Shown here piece after piece: positions 31,595 to 42,299 of a stretch of 64,000 nt of DNA. The position numbers were made by a program, and so were the translations under genes. Position 1 is the first letter of the stretch; every line of letters starts with the position of its first letter. The stretch comes from Nocardioides sp. SLBN-35 (GTDB taxonomy: Bacteria > Actinomycetota > Actinomycetes > Propionibacteriales > Nocardioidaceae): NCBI RefSeq assembly GCF_006715725.1, contig NZ_VFNU01000001.1:3162001-3226000 (forward strand). The letters are read 5' to 3'. The notes beneath the pieces are model-generated. The model had not been told where the DNA came from. It was given only the letters and a program-made list of their open reading frames with translations, and searched no databases.

Positions 31595-32443
31595 ATGAGC
31601 ACCACCACCATCCGGCCCGGCAGCATCGTCGTGGGCGCCGACGGCTCGAAGCACGCCGCCCGCGCCATCGCCTGGGCCGCGGAGCAGGCCGCCCTCGAGC
31701 GCCGGCCCCTCGTCGTCCTCAGCGCCGACGAGGGCGCCGTCCACCGCATCAACGCCGAGGCTGTCCGGCTGGCGCGCGAGGCGGCGCCCGACGTCGACGT
31801 GACCGGCCTGACCGCTGCTGACGACCCCCGAGGCACCCTGGTCGAGCTCTCCCACGACGCGCACCTGCTGGTCGTCGGGTCCCGGGGCCGCGGCACGGTC
31901 CGCAGCATGCTGCTCGGCTCCGTCAGCGCCGCGGTCAGCCGGCTCTCGTACTGCCCGGTCGTCGTGTGCCGTCCTCGAGCCGAGGAGCACCGCGGCAAGG
32001 GTGTGCTCGTCGGCGTCGACGGCACCGAGTCCTCCCTCACCGTCCTCGACTTCGCCTTCACGCAGGCCTCGCTGCGCGGTCATGCCCTGACGGTGGTCCA
32101 CGTCGTGTGGGACGTGGTCACCGCCGTGGCGGGCCTGCGCAACGTGCGTGTCGAGGACGTCGACCTCGGACCCGAGGACGAGGCACACCTGCTGCTCGCC
32201 GAGACCGTCGCCGGCTTCGCCGAGAAGTACCCCGACGTCCCGGTGACCATGCGCGTCACCCACGGGCTCGTCGACGACGTCCTCGGCGGCCGCACCGCGG
32301 CCTGGGACCTCGTCGTGGTCGGCCGGCACCCGCTCGACACCGTCGGCCGCCTGGTCACCGGATCGATCGCGACGGCCGTCGTGGAACGGGCGCACACGAC
32401 CGTCGCGGTCGTGCCCGAGCCGACGGTCGTCCTGCCGTCATGA
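31595..32443 (+). CDS. Tandem universal stress protein (paralogue)
   Basis: 282 aa with the same two-domain layout as its upstream neighbour: IVVGADGSKHA start, GSRGRGTVRSMLLGS loop in domain 1 and GRHPLDTVGRLVTGS in domain 2. It is shorter than its neighbour because a loop of domain 1 is missing. GAGGGAT precedes the ATG. Its stop overlaps the flavodoxin-like start. Probably a local tandem duplication. Confidence 0.87.
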   Translation: MSTTTIRPGSIVVGADGSKHAARAIAWAAEQAALERRPLVVLSADEGAVHRINAEAVRLAREAAPDVDVTGLTAADDPRGTLVELSHDAHLLVVGSRGRGTVRSMLLGSVSAAVSRLSYCPVVVCRPRAEEHRGKGVLVGVDGTESSLTVLDFAFTQASLRGHALTVVHVVWDVVTAVAGLRNVRVEDVDLGPEDEAHLLLAETVAGFAEKYPDVPVTMRVTHGLVDDVLGGRTAAWDLVVVGRHPLDTVGRLVTGSIATAVVERAHTTVAVVPEPTVVLPS

Positions 32444-32988
32444 GCCGCGAGGCACCCAGCGCGCTCGTGGTCTACGAGTCGCTGTTCGACAACACGGCCC
32501 AGGTGGCGCAAGCGATCGTGCGGGGCCTGCAGCGCTCCGGCTTCGAGGCGCACCACGTCCCCGTCACCTCGCTGGCCTCCACCGGCCCCGTCGACGTCGA
32601 CCTGCTCGTGGTCGGCGCGCCGACCCACGCCTTCTCGCTGAGCCGGCCGAGCAGCCGTCAGGACGCCGTCCGTCAGGGCGCACCGGCCGAGCGGGCGAAG
32701 ATCGGAGCCCGCGAGTGGATCGCGCACGCCGTACCGGACCGGTTCGGGACCAGCCTGGTCGCGGTCTTCGACACCCGGGTCGCGAAGGTCCGCAGGCTCC
32801 CCGTGGCGGCCGGCGTCACCGCGGCCCGGCTGCTGCGGCGCCGCGGCTTCCACCTGCTCCGCAAGCCCGTCGCCTTCCTCGTCGACGGAACCCGCGGACC
32901 ACTGTGCCCTGGTGAGGACGCCCGCGCCGAGCGCTGGGGGCAGATGATCGGTGCCGCCTGCGTCGCCGAGCTCGACCACGCAGCCTGA
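32440..32988 (+). CDS. Flavodoxin-like protein
   Basis: 182 aa. VVYESLFDNTAQVAQAI near the N-terminus is a flavodoxin phosphate-binding loop in which the usual T/S-x-T-GNT pattern is modified to ESLFDNT. LLVVGAPTHAFSLSRP matches the second FMN loop. It could be an electron carrier for anaerobic metabolism or a regulatory flavodoxin-fold protein. It is the last gene of the cyd operon (ATGA overlap with the USP) and converges with narI 4 bp away. Confidence 0.75.
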   Translation: MSREAPSALVVYESLFDNTAQVAQAIVRGLQRSGFEAHHVPVTSLASTGPVDVDLLVVGAPTHAFSLSRPSSRQDAVRQGAPAERAKIGAREWIAHAVPDRFGTSLVAVFDTRVAKVRRLPVAAGVTAARLLRRRGFHLLRKPVAFLVDGTRGPLCPGEDARAERWGQMIGAACVAELDHAA

Positions 32989-32992
32989 TCCG

Positions 32993-33709
32993 TCAGGCCC
33001 GCGGGCTCCACTGGGTCGCCCGACCGGCGTGCGCGTCGCGGCTGCGGTAGACGATGTAGGGCCGGGTGAGGTAGCCGAGAGGCGCGCTGAACACGTGCAC
33101 CAGCCGGGTGAACGGCCACAGCGCGAACAGGCCGAACGCCACGAGGGCGTGCAGCTTGAAGCCGATCGGCGCCTGCGCCATGAGCGAGGCGTCCGGGGTG
33201 AAGGCGAGGAACGATCGGTACCAGACCGAGACGCCCTCCCGGTAGTTGTACTCACCGCCGAGGGTGAAGATCGACCCGGCGATCGTGTTCCACATCCCCA
33301 GCACGATCACGGCGCCGAGGAAGGCGTACATCACCTTGTCCATCGGCGTGGTCGCCGAGAAGACCGGACCGACGGTACGGCGGCGGTAGACCAGGATCGC
33401 CATACCGGCCAGCGCCATCACGCCGGCAACGAGGCCACCGGCGACGGCGACCAGATGGTAGGTGTGGTCGCCGATCCCGATCGCGTCGGTCCAGGCACGC
33501 GGCACCAGCAGCCCGATCACGTGTCCGCCGACCACGCCCAGCATCCCGAAGTGGAACAGGGGCGAGCCGAGGCGCAGCAGCCGGTTCTCGTAGAGCTGTG
33601 AGGAGCGGGTCGTCCAGCCGAACTTGTCGTAGCGGTAGCGCCACACGTGGCCGACCACGAAGGTCGCCAGGCACAGGTAGGGCACGATCACCCAGAGGAA
33701 GACGTCCAC
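32993..33709 (-). CDS. narI: Respiratory nitrate reductase gamma subunit
   Basis: 238 aa, five transmembrane helices, with the haem-b ligand histidines expected of NarI (in GHVWRYRYDKFGW, PLFHFGMLGVVGGHVIGL and KLHALVAF). It takes electrons from menaquinol to NarH. GTG 33709 has GAGGAG 5 nt upstream and begins just after the narJ stop. It is the end of the narKGHJI operon. Confidence 0.93.
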   Translation of the reverse strand: MDVFLWVIVPYLCLATFVVGHVWRYRYDKFGWTTRSSQLYENRLLRLGSPLFHFGMLGVVGGHVIGLLVPRAWTDAIGIGDHTYHLVAVAGGLVAGVMALAGMAILVYRRRTVGPVFSATTPMDKVMYAFLGAVIVLGMWNTIAGSIFTLGGEYNYREGVSVWYRSFLAFTPDASLMAQAPIGFKLHALVAFGLFALWPFTRLVHVFSAPLGYLTRPYIVYRSRDAHAGRATQWSPRA

Positions 33710-33710
33710 C

Positions 33711-34373
33711 TCAGCTCCTCACCGCGAGAGTCGCGGGCGCGATCAGCGCCGGGCCGGCGCCGTACCCGTCGAGGCCGACCTCCTCGGCCGGCGGCCCCTG
33801 CTCCACCAGGCGACGTACGGCGTCCGCCTCGTCCCCGCGCAGCTCCGGCAGCGTGCGGCACACCGCGGCCAGGGCGCCGGCCCACGGCGACCCGGTCGAG
33901 CCGTCGTCGTTGCGCCACCCGGCGAGCGCGAGTCGCAGCATCTCCAGGCCGGCCCGATGGTCGGTGAGCAGCCCTGTCGCGGTCGCGACGTCGACGGTCG
34001 CACCGAGCTGGAGCACGGCGCACAGGTGGTCGGGCAGCTCGCCGGTCGCCTCGTCCCAGCGCACCCCCGCGGCGCGGTAGGCCTCCTTGAACCGCAGCAG
34101 GGCCTGCCCCCGACGCCGGGTGTCGCCGTAGGCGAAGTAGGTCAGGTGCAGCGCGCACTTGCGGGTGTGGTCGAAGGTCGCGACGTACTCGGCCTGCAGC
34201 TCTCCGAGCCCGCTGCCGCGCAGGTGGGCGAACAGCCCGGCGAGATCGGGATCGGCTGGGACCAGCGCCTCGATGTCGTCCAGCGTCGCCAGCAGCGCGG
34301 GGGTCGGGTAGTCGAGCAGGGCCGCGCAGGCCGCCCACACCGGGCGTACGTCGACACGATGGCGGCGCCTCAC
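33711..34373 (-). CDS. narJ: Nitrate reductase molybdenum cofactor assembly chaperone
   Basis: 220 aa, helical. YVATFDHTRKCALHLTYFAYGDTRRRGQAL is the conserved NarJ core. The protein is needed to insert the molybdenum cofactor into NarG. GTG 34373 overlaps the narH stop (GTGA). Confidence 0.92.
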   Translation of the reverse strand: MRRRHRVDVRPVWAACAALLDYPTPALLATLDDIEALVPADPDLAGLFAHLRGSGLGELQAEYVATFDHTRKCALHLTYFAYGDTRRRGQALLRFKEAYRAAGVRWDEATGELPDHLCAVLQLGATVDVATATGLLTDHRAGLEMLRLALAGWRNDDGSTGSPWAGALAAVCRTLPELRGDEADAVRRLVEQGPPAEEVGLDGYGAGPALIAPATLAVRS

Positions 34374-36034
34374 GAGGCCTCCTCCTCGGAGCCGTCGGCA
34401 CGGGGCGGGAACAGCCCGTCGGGCACGCCCTTGCCGTCCCAGTTGAGCAGGTTGACCCGTGCCCCCTTGTCGTCGGGCGCGGCGAAGGTGTCGCTGGTCT
34501 GGCGCTCCTGGAGCATCCGGAAGTTCTCCACCGCGACCGGCGTCGGATAGCCGGAGCCCTCGCCGAACAGGTCCCGCTGCCCACCGCCGTACTCCGACAC
34601 CGGACAGTCGGTGGCCAGCTCCTCCAGCGCGTGCGCCTGCTCGGCGTGCGCGGGCGGGATGACATAGCGCTCGTCGTACTTCGCGATCGCGAGCAGCCGG
34701 AACATCTCGTAGATCTGCTCCCCGGTCATCCCGACCGCGGCCGGGATCGCGTCGTCGGGATCGCGGCCCAGGTTGATGTCCCGCATGTAGGAGCGCATCG
34801 CCGCGAGCTTGCGCAGCACCCGGTCGACGGGGGCCGTGTCACCGGCGGTGAACAGGTTGGCGAGATACTCGACCGGGATGCGCAGGGTGTCGATCGCGGC
34901 GAACAGGTTGCCCCGGTCCTCTGCGTCCTCGCCGGTCTCCTTGACCGCGTCGACGACCGGCGAGAGCGGCGGGATGTACCAGACCATCGGCATGGTGCGG
35001 TACTCCGGATGCAGCGGGAGGGCGACCTCGTAATCGTTGATCAGCCGCCACACCGGCGACTTGGCGGCCGCCTCGATCCAGTCGCCGGGGATGCCGGCCT
35101 TCTCCGCAGCCGCCCGGACCGCCGGGTCGTGCGGGTCGAGGAAGCAGGCCCGCTGCGCGTCGTAGAGCGCGTGCTCGTCCTCGATGCTGGCCGCCTCGAG
35201 CACCTTGTCGGCGTCGTAGAGGACCAGGCCGAGATAGCGCAGCCGGCCCACGCAGGTCTCGGAGCAGACGGTCGGGATGCCGACCTCGACGCGCGGGTAG
35301 CAGAAGGTGCACTTCTCGGCCTTGCCGGTCTTGTGGTTGAAGTAGACCTTCTTGTAGGGACAGCCCGACACGCACATGCGCCAGCCGCGGCAGCGGTCCT
35401 GGTCGACGAGCACGATGCCGTCCTCGGAGCGCTTGTAGATCGCTCCGGACGGGCAGGACGCCGCACACGACGGGTTGAGGCAGTGCTCGCAGATGCGGGG
35501 CAGGTAGAACATGAAGGTCTGCTCGAACTCCATCTTCACCTTGTCCTCGATGCCCCGGATCATGACATCGCGCGCGGCGTGCTCCTGGGAGCCGCCGAGG
35601 TCGTCATCCCAGTTGGCCGACCACTCGACGTTCATGTTCTTGCCGGACAGCAGGCTCTTGGGCCGCGCCACAGGGAAGTTGTCGCTCTGCGGCGAGCTGA
35701 GCAGGTTGTCGTAGTCGTAGGTCCAGGGTTCGTAGTAGTCCTCGATGGAGGGCAGCTTCGGGTTGGAGAAGATGGTGAGCAGCTTCTTGAACCGGCCGCC
35801 CGCGCGCAGCGCGAGCCGCCCGTTGGGCTTGCGGATCCAGCCGCCGCGCCATTCCTCCTGGTCCTCGTAGGTGCGCGGATAGCCCAGCCCGGGGCGGGTC
35901 TCCACGTTGTTGAACCAGACGTACTCCGTGCCGGTGCGGTTGGTCCACGCCTGCTTGCAGGTGACCGAGCAGGTGTGGCAGCCGATGCACTTGTCGAGGT
36001 TCATCACCATCGCCATCTGAGCCATGACGCGCAT
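34370..36034 (-). CDS. narH: Respiratory nitrate reductase beta subunit
   Basis: 554 aa. Four iron-sulfur motifs are visible: CIGCHTCSVTCK, CEHCLNPSCAASCP, CRGWRMCVSGCP (Trp in the 3Fe-4S site) and CTFCYPRVEVGIPTVCSETC. It passes electrons from NarI to NarG. ATG 36034 is preceded by GGAGG; several in-frame ATGs follow within the first 11 codons. It starts 1 bp after narG. Confidence 0.95.
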   Translation of the reverse strand: MRVMAQMAMVMNLDKCIGCHTCSVTCKQAWTNRTGTEYVWFNNVETRPGLGYPRTYEDQEEWRGGWIRKPNGRLALRAGGRFKKLLTIFSNPKLPSIEDYYEPWTYDYDNLLSSPQSDNFPVARPKSLLSGKNMNVEWSANWDDDLGGSQEHAARDVMIRGIEDKVKMEFEQTFMFYLPRICEHCLNPSCAASCPSGAIYKRSEDGIVLVDQDRCRGWRMCVSGCPYKKVYFNHKTGKAEKCTFCYPRVEVGIPTVCSETCVGRLRYLGLVLYDADKVLEAASIEDEHALYDAQRACFLDPHDPAVRAAAEKAGIPGDWIEAAAKSPVWRLINDYEVALPLHPEYRTMPMVWYIPPLSPVVDAVKETGEDAEDRGNLFAAIDTLRIPVEYLANLFTAGDTAPVDRVLRKLAAMRSYMRDINLGRDPDDAIPAAVGMTGEQIYEMFRLLAIAKYDERYVIPPAHAEQAHALEELATDCPVSEYGGGQRDLFGEGSGYPTPVAVENFRMLQERQTSDTFAAPDDKGARVNLLNWDGKGVPDGLFPPRADGSEEEAS

Positions 36035-36035
36035 G

Positions 36036-39000
36036 TCAGTACTCCACCTCCGCGGTCCGCTTGCGGATCATCGTGACCTCGTCGCGGTTGTTGCCGATCG
36101 GGCCGATGTAGTTGAAGAAGTACGCCAGCTGGGCATAGCCCCCGACGATGTGGTTGGGCTTCATCAGGATCCGGGTGAGGCTGTTGTGGATGCCGCCGCG
36201 CTTGCGGTCGCGCTCGGTCAGCGGTACGTCGATCAGCCGGTCCTGGGCGTGGTGCATGTAGACCGTGCCCTCCGGCATCCGGTGGCTGACGATCGCGCGG
36301 GCCGCGACGACGCCGTTGCGGTTGACCATCTCGATCCAGTCGTTGTCGCGGATCCCGATCTTCGCGGCGTCCCGGTCGGAGACCCACACCGACTGGCCGC
36401 CGCGCGACAGGGAGAGCATGAACAGGTTGTCCTGGTACTCGCTGTGGATCGACCACTTGTTGTGGGGCGTCAGGTAGCGCACCGAGACGCCCAGCTCGTT
36501 CCGCTCGCCGATCGGCGCCTCCCCGAACAGCGTCGTCATGTTGAGCGGTGGTCGGTAGACGGGCAGCATCTCGCCCATCCCGAGGAACCAGTCGTGGTCG
36601 ACGTAGAACTGCTGGCGTCCGGTGAGCGTGTGGAACGGCTTGTGCCGCTCGATGTTGATCGTGAAGGGGCTGTAGCGCCGCCCGCCCGACTCCGAGCCCG
36701 ACCACTCCGGCGAGGTGATCACCGGCACCGGTGCGGCCTGGGTGTCGCGGAAGGTGATCTGCTTGCCCTCGTGCTCGGCGGCGAGGTCGGCGAGCTTCGT
36801 GCCGGTGCGCTTCTCCAGGAACCGGAATCCCTGGGTGGCCAGGTGTCCGTTGGAGACGCCCGCCAGGTGCAGGATCGAGTCGGCCATCTGCACGTCGGTC
36901 TCGACCCTCGGCTGCCCGGCACCCGCACCCGTCTGCGCGGTGCCGTGCCGTTGACGCAACAGGTCGACCTCGCGCCGTACGTCGTACAGGACGCCCTTGG
37001 TCGTCATGCCGACCTTCTCGAGCAGCGGCCCGATCGTCGTCATCTTCTCGTGGATGGCGGTGTAGTCGCGCTCGGCGACCGCGATGACCGGCATGGTCTT
37101 GCCGGGCACGGGCTCGCACTCCCCCGCCCTCCAGTCCTGGACGACGCCGTGCTCGCTGGCCATCGCCTCGGGGGTGTCGTGCCACAGCGGCTTGGCGACC
37201 ACGTCACGCCGGGTGCCGAGGTGGTCGACCGCCATCTCGGAGAACCGCTGGGCGATCAGCTTCCAGGTGTCCCAGTCCGACTTGGTCTGCCACGGCGGCG
37301 GGATCGCCGGGTTGAACGAGTGGACGAAGGGGTGCATGTCGGTCGTCGACAGGTCGTGCTTCTCGTACCAGGTCGCCGCCGGCAGCACGACGTCGCTGAG
37401 CACCGTGCTGCTCGTCATCCGGAAGTCGATCGTGGTGAGCAGGTCGAGCCGGCCCTCGGCCGCCTGCTCGGCCCACACGACGTCCTTCGGCCGCAGCTCG
37501 GGTGGCGCCTCCTTCGCGGTGGCGGCGCTGTCGGTGCCGAGCAGGTGGCGCAGGAAGTACTCGTTGCCCTTGGCCGAGGAGCCCAGCAGGTTGGAGCGCC
37601 ACAGCGACAGGATCCGCGGGTGGTTGTCCTCGTGCTCGGGGTCCTCGACGGCGAACCGCAGCCGGCCCTCCTTGAGCTCGCGGGCGACGTACGCCGGCAC
37701 CTCCATGCCGGCACCCGCCGCGTCGTCGGCCAGGGCCAGTGAGCTGCGGTCGAAGGTCGGGTAGCTCGGGCTCCAGCCCAGCCGGACCGACTGGGCAAGC
37801 AGGTCCATCACGGTCTTGCCCTCGAAGATGCCGGTGCCGGCGTCGAGGTCGTCGGCGCTGAACGTGTCGTAGCGGTACTGGCTGGTGTTCACGTACCAGT
37901 ACGCGGTCTGGTTCATGTGCCGCGGCGGGCGGTGCCAGTCGAGGGCGAACGCGAGGTGCTGGAAGCCCATGATCGGGCGTACCTTCTCCTGCCCGACGTA
38001 GTGCGCCCAGCCGCCGCCGTTGCGGCCCTGGCATCCGGTGATCGTGGTCAGGACCAGCATCGCGCGGTAGATCTGGTCGGAGTGGAACCAGTGGTTGACA
38101 CCCGCACCCATCAGGATCATCCCGCGGCCCTCGGTGTCGATCGCGTTCTGCGCCCACTCGCGTGCCAGTCGGCGCACCTGGGCCGCGGGCACGCCGGTGT
38201 GCTGCTCCTGCCACGCCGGCGTGGCGACGCCGTCGGGATCGTCGCCGCTCGCCGGCCACTGGCCGGGTAGACCGTCGCGGGCGACGCCGTACTGGGCGAG
38301 CATCAGGTCGAGGACCGTGGTCACCAGCCGGTCGCCGATGCGCTTGACCGGGACGCCACGGCGGTGGTGGCGGACCTTGCCGTCGGGGGCGTCGAAGCGT
38401 GGCAGCTCGACCTCGACGACCTCCTCGCGGACGTCGTACAGGCTCAGGGCGGGGTCGAGGTCGCCGAGCTCGAGGTTCCAGTGCCCCAACCCCTCCTCGC
38501 CGTAGCGGTGGCCGATCGAGCCCCGTGGGATCCGCACCTCGCCGGTGGTCGCGTCGAGGACCGCCGGCTTCCACAGCGTGTTCTCGGTGCCGCCCTCGGG
38601 GTGGTCGATGTCGCCGGCGACGAGGAACTTTCCGGGGCGGTAGGCCGCCTGACCGGTGGTTGAGCTTGTCGGAACCGGGTCCAGGCAGACCAGGTGGGGC
38701 AGGTCGGTGTAGCGCTTGTTGTAGTCGGTGAAGAAGGGCACCTGCTGCTCGACGAAGTACTCCTTGAGCACCACGTGTCCCATCGCCATCGCCAGCGCGC
38801 CGTCGGTGCCGGGCGCGGGGCTGACCCACTCGTCGGCGAACTTCACGTTCTCGGCGTAGTCCGGGGCCACCGCGAGCACCTTCTGCCCGCGGTAGCGCGC
38901 CTCGGTCATCCAGTGCGCGTCGGGCGTGCGGGTCAGCGGGACGTTGGAGCCCCACATGATCAGGTAGCCCGCGTCCCACCAGTCCCCCGACTCCGGTACG

Positions 39001-39731
39001 TCGGTCTGGTCGCCGAACATCTGGGGCGAGGCGTTGGGCAGGTCGGCGTACCAGTCGTAGAAGGAGAGCATCGGCGCGCCGATGAGCTCGAGGAACCGGG
39101 CGCCCGAGGTGTAGGACACCGGCGACATCGCGGGGATCGGCGAGAAGCCGGCGATCCGGTCCGGTCCCCAGCGCTTGACCGTGTAGACGTGGGCGGCCGC
39201 GACGATCTCGGCGGCCTCCTCCCACGTGGCCCGGACCAGCCCGCCCTTGCCGCGGGCGCGCTTGTAGGCACGGGCCTTCTCGGGGTCCTGGACGATCGAT
39301 CCCCACGCGACCACAGGGTCGCCGTACTGCTGCTTGGCGGCGCGGAACATCTCCAGCAGCACCCCGCGGACGTACGGGTAGCGCACGCGCGTGGGACTGT
39401 AGGTGTACCAGGAGAACGCGGCGCCCCGGGGGCAGCCGCGGGGCTCGTACTCGGGACGGTCCGGGCCGGCGCTCGGGTAGTCGGTCTGCTGCGCCTCCCA
39501 GGTGATGATCCCGTCCTTGACGTAGACCTTCCACGAGCACGAGCCGGTGCAGTTGACGCCGTGGGTGCTGCGCACGACCTTGTCGTGGCTCCAGCGGTCC
39601 CGGTAGAAGACGTCGCCCTCGCGTCCGCCTTGCTTGAACAGGGCCCGGTCGTCGTCACTCACCTCGGCCTTCGTGAAGAACCGTCGGGAGCCGATCGCGA
39701 CCTGCTGCAGGCGGGACTCGAGGTCGGTCAT
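36036..39731 (-). CDS. narG: Respiratory nitrate reductase alpha subunit
   Basis: 1231 aa. The N-terminal FS0 cluster motif [11 protein letters not shown] lies near residue 57; molybdopterin-binding segments follow ([28 protein letters not shown]), with the C-terminal dinucleotide-binding region at the end. It reduces nitrate to nitrite on the cytoplasmic face. ATG 39731 overlaps the narK stop. About ten residues ([10 protein letters not shown], near 355-365) look like an insertion encoded by a dispersed palindromic repeat (38653-38678). Confidence 0.95.
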   Translation of the reverse strand: MTDLESRLQQVAIGSRRFFTKAEVSDDDRALFKQGGREGDVFYRDRWSHDKVVRSTHGVNCTGSCSWKVYVKDGIITWEAQQTDYPSAGPDRPEYEPRGCPRGAAFSWYTYSPTRVRYPYVRGVLLEMFRAAKQQYGDPVVAWGSIVQDPEKARAYKRARGKGGLVRATWEEAAEIVAAAHVYTVKRWGPDRIAGFSPIPAMSPVSYTSGARFLELIGAPMLSFYDWYADLPNASPQMFGDQTDVPESGDWWDAGYLIMWGSNVPLTRTPDAHWMTEARYRGQKVLAVAPDYAENVKFADEWVSPAPGTDGALAMAMGHVVLKEYFVEQQVPFFTDYNKRYTDLPHLVCLDPVPTSSTTGQAAYRPGKFLVAGDIDHPEGGTENTLWKPAVLDATTGEVRIPRGSIGHRYGEEGLGHWNLELGDLDPALSLYDVREEVVEVELPRFDAPDGKVRHHRRGVPVKRIGDRLVTTVLDLMLAQYGVARDGLPGQWPASGDDPDGVATPAWQEQHTGVPAAQVRRLAREWAQNAIDTEGRGMILMGAGVNHWFHSDQIYRAMLVLTTITGCQGRNGGGWAHYVGQEKVRPIMGFQHLAFALDWHRPPRHMNQTAYWYVNTSQYRYDTFSADDLDAGTGIFEGKTVMDLLAQSVRLGWSPSYPTFDRSSLALADDAAGAGMEVPAYVARELKEGRLRFAVEDPEHEDNHPRILSLWRSNLLGSSAKGNEYFLRHLLGTDSAATAKEAPPELRPKDVVWAEQAAEGRLDLLTTIDFRMTSSTVLSDVVLPAATWYEKHDLSTTDMHPFVHSFNPAIPPPWQTKSDWDTWKLIAQRFSEMAVDHLGTRRDVVAKPLWHDTPEAMASEHGVVQDWRAGECEPVPGKTMPVIAVAERDYTAIHEKMTTIGPLLEKVGMTTKGVLYDVRREVDLLRQRHGTAQTGAGAGQPRVETDVQMADSILHLAGVSNGHLATQGFRFLEKRTGTKLADLAAEHEGKQITFRDTQAAPVPVITSPEWSGSESGGRRYSPFTINIERHKPFHTLTGRQQFYVDHDWFLGMGEMLPVYRPPLNMTTLFGEAPIGERNELGVSVRYLTPHNKWSIHSEYQDNLFMLSLSRGGQSVWVSDRDAAKIGIRDNDWIEMVNRNGVVAARAIVSHRMPEGTVYMHHAQDRLIDVPLTERDRKRGGIHNSLTRILMKPNHIVGGYAQLAYFFNYIGPIGNNRDEVTMIRKRTAEVEY
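38653..38678. repeat. REP-like palindromic sequence inside narG
   Basis: The segment contains GGTTGAGCTTGTC and is bounded by CCGGT and AACCGG. It resembles the GGTTGAGCTTGTCGAAACC-type intergenic repeats I recall from high-GC actinobacterial genomes. Here it is in frame and coding. Confidence 0.4.
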
Positions 39732-41011
39732 ACGGCGTTCTCCTTGTGCTGGGCGACGGTCCGGCTGACGACGGTGAAGGTGAGCACGAGAGTGGCGGCC
39801 GCGGCCGCGGCGAGCAGCCACAGGCCGATGGCGTAGGAGTCGGTGCGGCCGTAGACATAGCCCATGACGAGCGGGGGGACGAAGCCGCCGAGCCCGCCCG
39901 CGGCGCCGACCAGGCCGGTGACGCCACCGACCCGGCCGGGCTCGGTGACCTGGGCGACCAGAGCGAAGGTGGCACCGCTGCCCATGCCGAGTGCGGCCGC
40001 CATCGCGAGGAAGGCCACCGTGCCGCCGGCCTCGAGCGGCGGGGTGCCTGCCGCGATCGCCGCGCACACCGTGACCACCGCGAAGCCCACGCCGAGCACC
40101 TGGATCGCGCCGATCCGGTCCGCCAGCCAGCCCCCGACCGGCCGCATCACCACGGCCACCACGACGAAGCCCGCCATCCGGTTGGCAGCATCGGCAGGCG
40201 TGAGGCCGTGCGCGGTCTTGAGGTACGCCGGCAGGTAGACCGAGAACGCGACGTACCCGCCGAACGCGACGGCGTAGAGGACGCAGGCCTGCCAGGTGAT
40301 CGGCAGCCGGGCGGTGGCCGCCAGTCGCTGGCCGAGCGGGGTGGTGGGGATGCTCCGGCCGGGCGCGTCGCGCAGCACCAGCCAGGCCAGGATCCCGTAC
40401 GCCGCCAGGGCCGCGGCAGTGATCAGGAAGGGCGCGCGGTGCCCGAGGCCGTCGTAGAGCTTCACCGTGGTGAGCGCGCTGATCGCCGTACCGCCCATGC
40501 CCGCGCCGAAGATGCCGACCGCCAGCCCCCGCTTCTCGGGCGGGAACCACGCGTTGACGAACGGCACGCCGACCGCGAACGCGGTGCCGCCGATGCCGAG
40601 GAAGAAGCCGCCGACGAGCAGCAGGGCGTAGGAGTCGAGCGCCACGAAGGCCACGAACAGCACCGGCACGACGGTCGCCAGCGACACCAGCGGGAACATC
40701 ACCCGCCCACCGAACCGGTCGGTCAGCGCTCCGACGACGATCCGCCCGAGCGAGCCCACCACCACCGGCACCGCCACCAGCAGCGACACGTCGGACTCAC
40801 TGAGCGTGCCCAGCGTCCCGGTGTCGCGGAACAGCGGGCCGAGTGGACTCAGCAGTGCCCACGCCCAGAAGTTCACGACGAACCCGAGGGTGGCCACCCC
40901 CAGCATCAGCCATCGCGTGGCGCCGGTGCTCGGCACACGACTGCCCTGGTCGGTTCCCCCGGTCGTGGTGGCCATCGACGCCCCTTCGGCGCTCACAATC
41001 CCCAGATCCAT
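39728..41011 (-). CDS. narK: Nitrate/nitrite transporter, MFS family
   Basis: 427 aa with about 12 hydrophobic helices and the NarK-type segments [30 protein letters not shown] and [39 protein letters not shown]. It brings nitrate in and/or nitrite out. ATG 41011 is chosen because CAGGGT (41018-41023) ends 6 nt before it, predicting a leaderless mRNA. ATG 40975, preceded by GAAGGGG, is a good alternative (415 aa). It is the first gene of narKGHJI; the stop overlaps narG. Confidence 0.92.
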   Translation of the reverse strand: MDLGIVSAEGASMATTTGGTDQGSRVPSTGATRWLMLGVATLGFVVNFWAWALLSPLGPLFRDTGTLGTLSESDVSLLVAVPVVVGSLGRIVVGALTDRFGGRVMFPLVSLATVVPVLFVAFVALDSYALLLVGGFFLGIGGTAFAVGVPFVNAWFPPEKRGLAVGIFGAGMGGTAISALTTVKLYDGLGHRAPFLITAAALAAYGILAWLVLRDAPGRSIPTTPLGQRLAATARLPITWQACVLYAVAFGGYVAFSVYLPAYLKTAHGLTPADAANRMAGFVVVAVVMRPVGGWLADRIGAIQVLGVGFAVVTVCAAIAAGTPPLEAGGTVAFLAMAAALGMGSGATFALVAQVTEPGRVGGVTGLVGAAGGLGGFVPPLVMGYVYGRTDSYAIGLWLLAAAAAATLVLTFTVVSRTVAQHKENAV

Positions 41012-41017
41012 GGTCCG

Positions 41018-41060
41018 ACCCTGACGCGCGCGGCGCCCGAGCCACAGGGCCAAAGTACCC
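41018..41060 (-). promoter_or_regulatory. DosR-like box and -10 for narKGHJI
   Basis: GGGCCAAAGTACCC at 41047-41060 (minus reading GGGTACTTTGGCCC). CAGGGT on the minus strand at 41018-41023 is 23 bp away, the same spacing as at the other promoters. Confidence 0.6.
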
Positions 41061-41176
41061 GACATCGACCCGTCCGCGCGCGAGCACAAGGTCCCGGTCG
41101 CCGTGCCCTTCGCCTCTGGGCGGCCTCGGCCGGACGGAGCACCGTGGAAGGTGTTCCCCAGTCAAGGAGACTCCAG

Positions 41177-42085
41177 ATGAATGCCTTCCTCACGACGGTC
41201 ATCGCCGTCCTGGCCGTGCTCGCGGTCGTGCTCGGCGCTGCGTTGCGCATCGTCAACCAGTACGAGAAGGGCGTCGTGTTCCGGCTCGGCCGGGTGCAAC
41301 ACGTGCGCGAGCCCGGGCTCCGTCTCATCATTCCCGTCGTCGACCGGCTGCGAAAGGTCTCGCTCCGCATCGTCACCATGCCGATCCAGTCCCAGGGGAT
41401 CATCACCAAGGACAACGTGAGCATCGACGTGGCTGGAGTCGCCTACTTCCGCGTCGTCGACGCCGTGAAGTCGGTGGTGGCGATCGAGAACGTCGCGGCC
41501 GCGATCAACCAGATCGCCCAGACCACCCTGCGCAACGTGGTCGGCCAGCACACCTTGGACCAGGCATTGTCGGAGACGGACGCGATCAACGCGAGCATCC
41601 GCGAGATCCTGGACCGCACCACCAACGAGTGGGGCGTCCTGGTCACCCTCGTCGAGCTCAAGGACATCCAGCTGCCGGACAGCATGAAGCGTGCGATGGC
41701 CCGGCAGGCCGAGGCCGAGCGCGAGAAGCGGGCGAAGATCATCGCGGCCGAGGGAGAGGCTGCCGCCGCGGCCGCTCTGGGCGACGCGTCCGACACGATG
41801 ATGGACCACCCCCTGGCGCTGCAGCTGCGCAACCTTCAGAGCCTGGTCGAGATCGGTGTCGACAAGAACACCACGGTCGTGTTCCCCGCGCCCCTGATGA
41901 GCACCGTCGCGGACCTCGGCGAGTTCCTGCGTCGCGAGACCCAGGCCGCGTCCACCATGACAGACACTCAGGTCGTGCCGGTCCTGCCGGTCCGGACCGG
42001 GCATTCGACCGACGGACTCGTGGTGCCCGGACACGCACCCGAGCCGCACCCGGCGCCCGCGAGCATCAGGCCGACTGCGAGCTGA
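41177..42085 (+). CDS. SPFH/band 7 (stomatin-like) membrane protein
   Basis: 302 aa. One N-terminal transmembrane helix (about 3-24) precedes the SPFH core: [24 protein letters not shown], then a stomatin-type coiled region rich in Ala/Glu ([23 protein letters not shown], about 175-200). These proteins form membrane scaffolds. No nfeD partner gene lies next to it. ATG 41177 follows AAGGAG. It diverges from narK, and only a poor DosR-like box (41082-41095) is seen upstream. A strong terminator follows. Confidence 0.87.
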   Translation: MNAFLTTVIAVLAVLAVVLGAALRIVNQYEKGVVFRLGRVQHVREPGLRLIIPVVDRLRKVSLRIVTMPIQSQGIITKDNVSIDVAGVAYFRVVDAVKSVVAIENVAAAINQIAQTTLRNVVGQHTLDQALSETDAINASIREILDRTTNEWGVLVTLVELKDIQLPDSMKRAMARQAEAEREKRAKIIAAEGEAAAAAALGDASDTMMDHPLALQLRNLQSLVEIGVDKNTTVVFPAPLMSTVADLGEFLRRETQAASTMTDTQVVPVLPVRTGHSTDGLVVPGHAPEPHPAPASIRPTAS

Positions 42086-42104
42086 TCCGTGCATGGAGAT
42101 GCGA

Positions 42105-42147
42105 AACCGGCTCCGACCCACGGCGATGCAGGTCGGAGCCGGTTTTT
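42105..42147. terminator. Bidirectional intrinsic terminator between the SPFH gene and tRNA-Pro
   Basis: Perfect 14-bp inverted repeat (42105-42118 with 42131-42144), a 12-nt loop, and a T-run at 42143-42147 on the plus strand. On the minus strand the stem is followed by TTTC, so it can also end the tRNA transcript. Confidence 0.85.
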
Positions 42148-42152
42148 CTCGG

Positions 42153-42226
42153 TCGGGCTGACAGGATTTGAACCTGCGACCCCCTGACCCCCAGTCAGGT
42201 GCGCTACCAAGCTGCGCTACAGCCCG
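42153..42226 (-). tRNA. tRNA-Pro (GGG anticodon)
   Basis: 74 nt on the minus strand. The acceptor stem CGGGCTG pairs with CAGCCCG and the discriminator base is A. A D-arm with AGCGCAGCTTGGTAGCGC and a T-arm with GGTTCAAATCC are present. The anticodon stem CCTGA/TCAGG encloses CTGGGGG, giving anticodon GGG. CCA is not encoded. Confidence 0.95.
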
Positions 42227-42299
42227 AAGCCCCGTTCGGGATCACCGTCCGAAGCGAACGGAACACTACCGCAGGCCCTCGGCCTGTCCCGAATCGGCC

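Noticed and set aside
36036..40550. NarG-NarK fusion suggested by one long open frame
   Set aside because: The upstream part is antisense-like frame noise within narK; the narG ATG at 39731 overlaps the narK stop as usual for this operon.
41082..41095. DosR-like box upstream of the SPFH gene (GAGCACAAGGTCCC)
   Set aside because: Only about 10-11 of 14 positions match and no -10 element is found at the usual distance.
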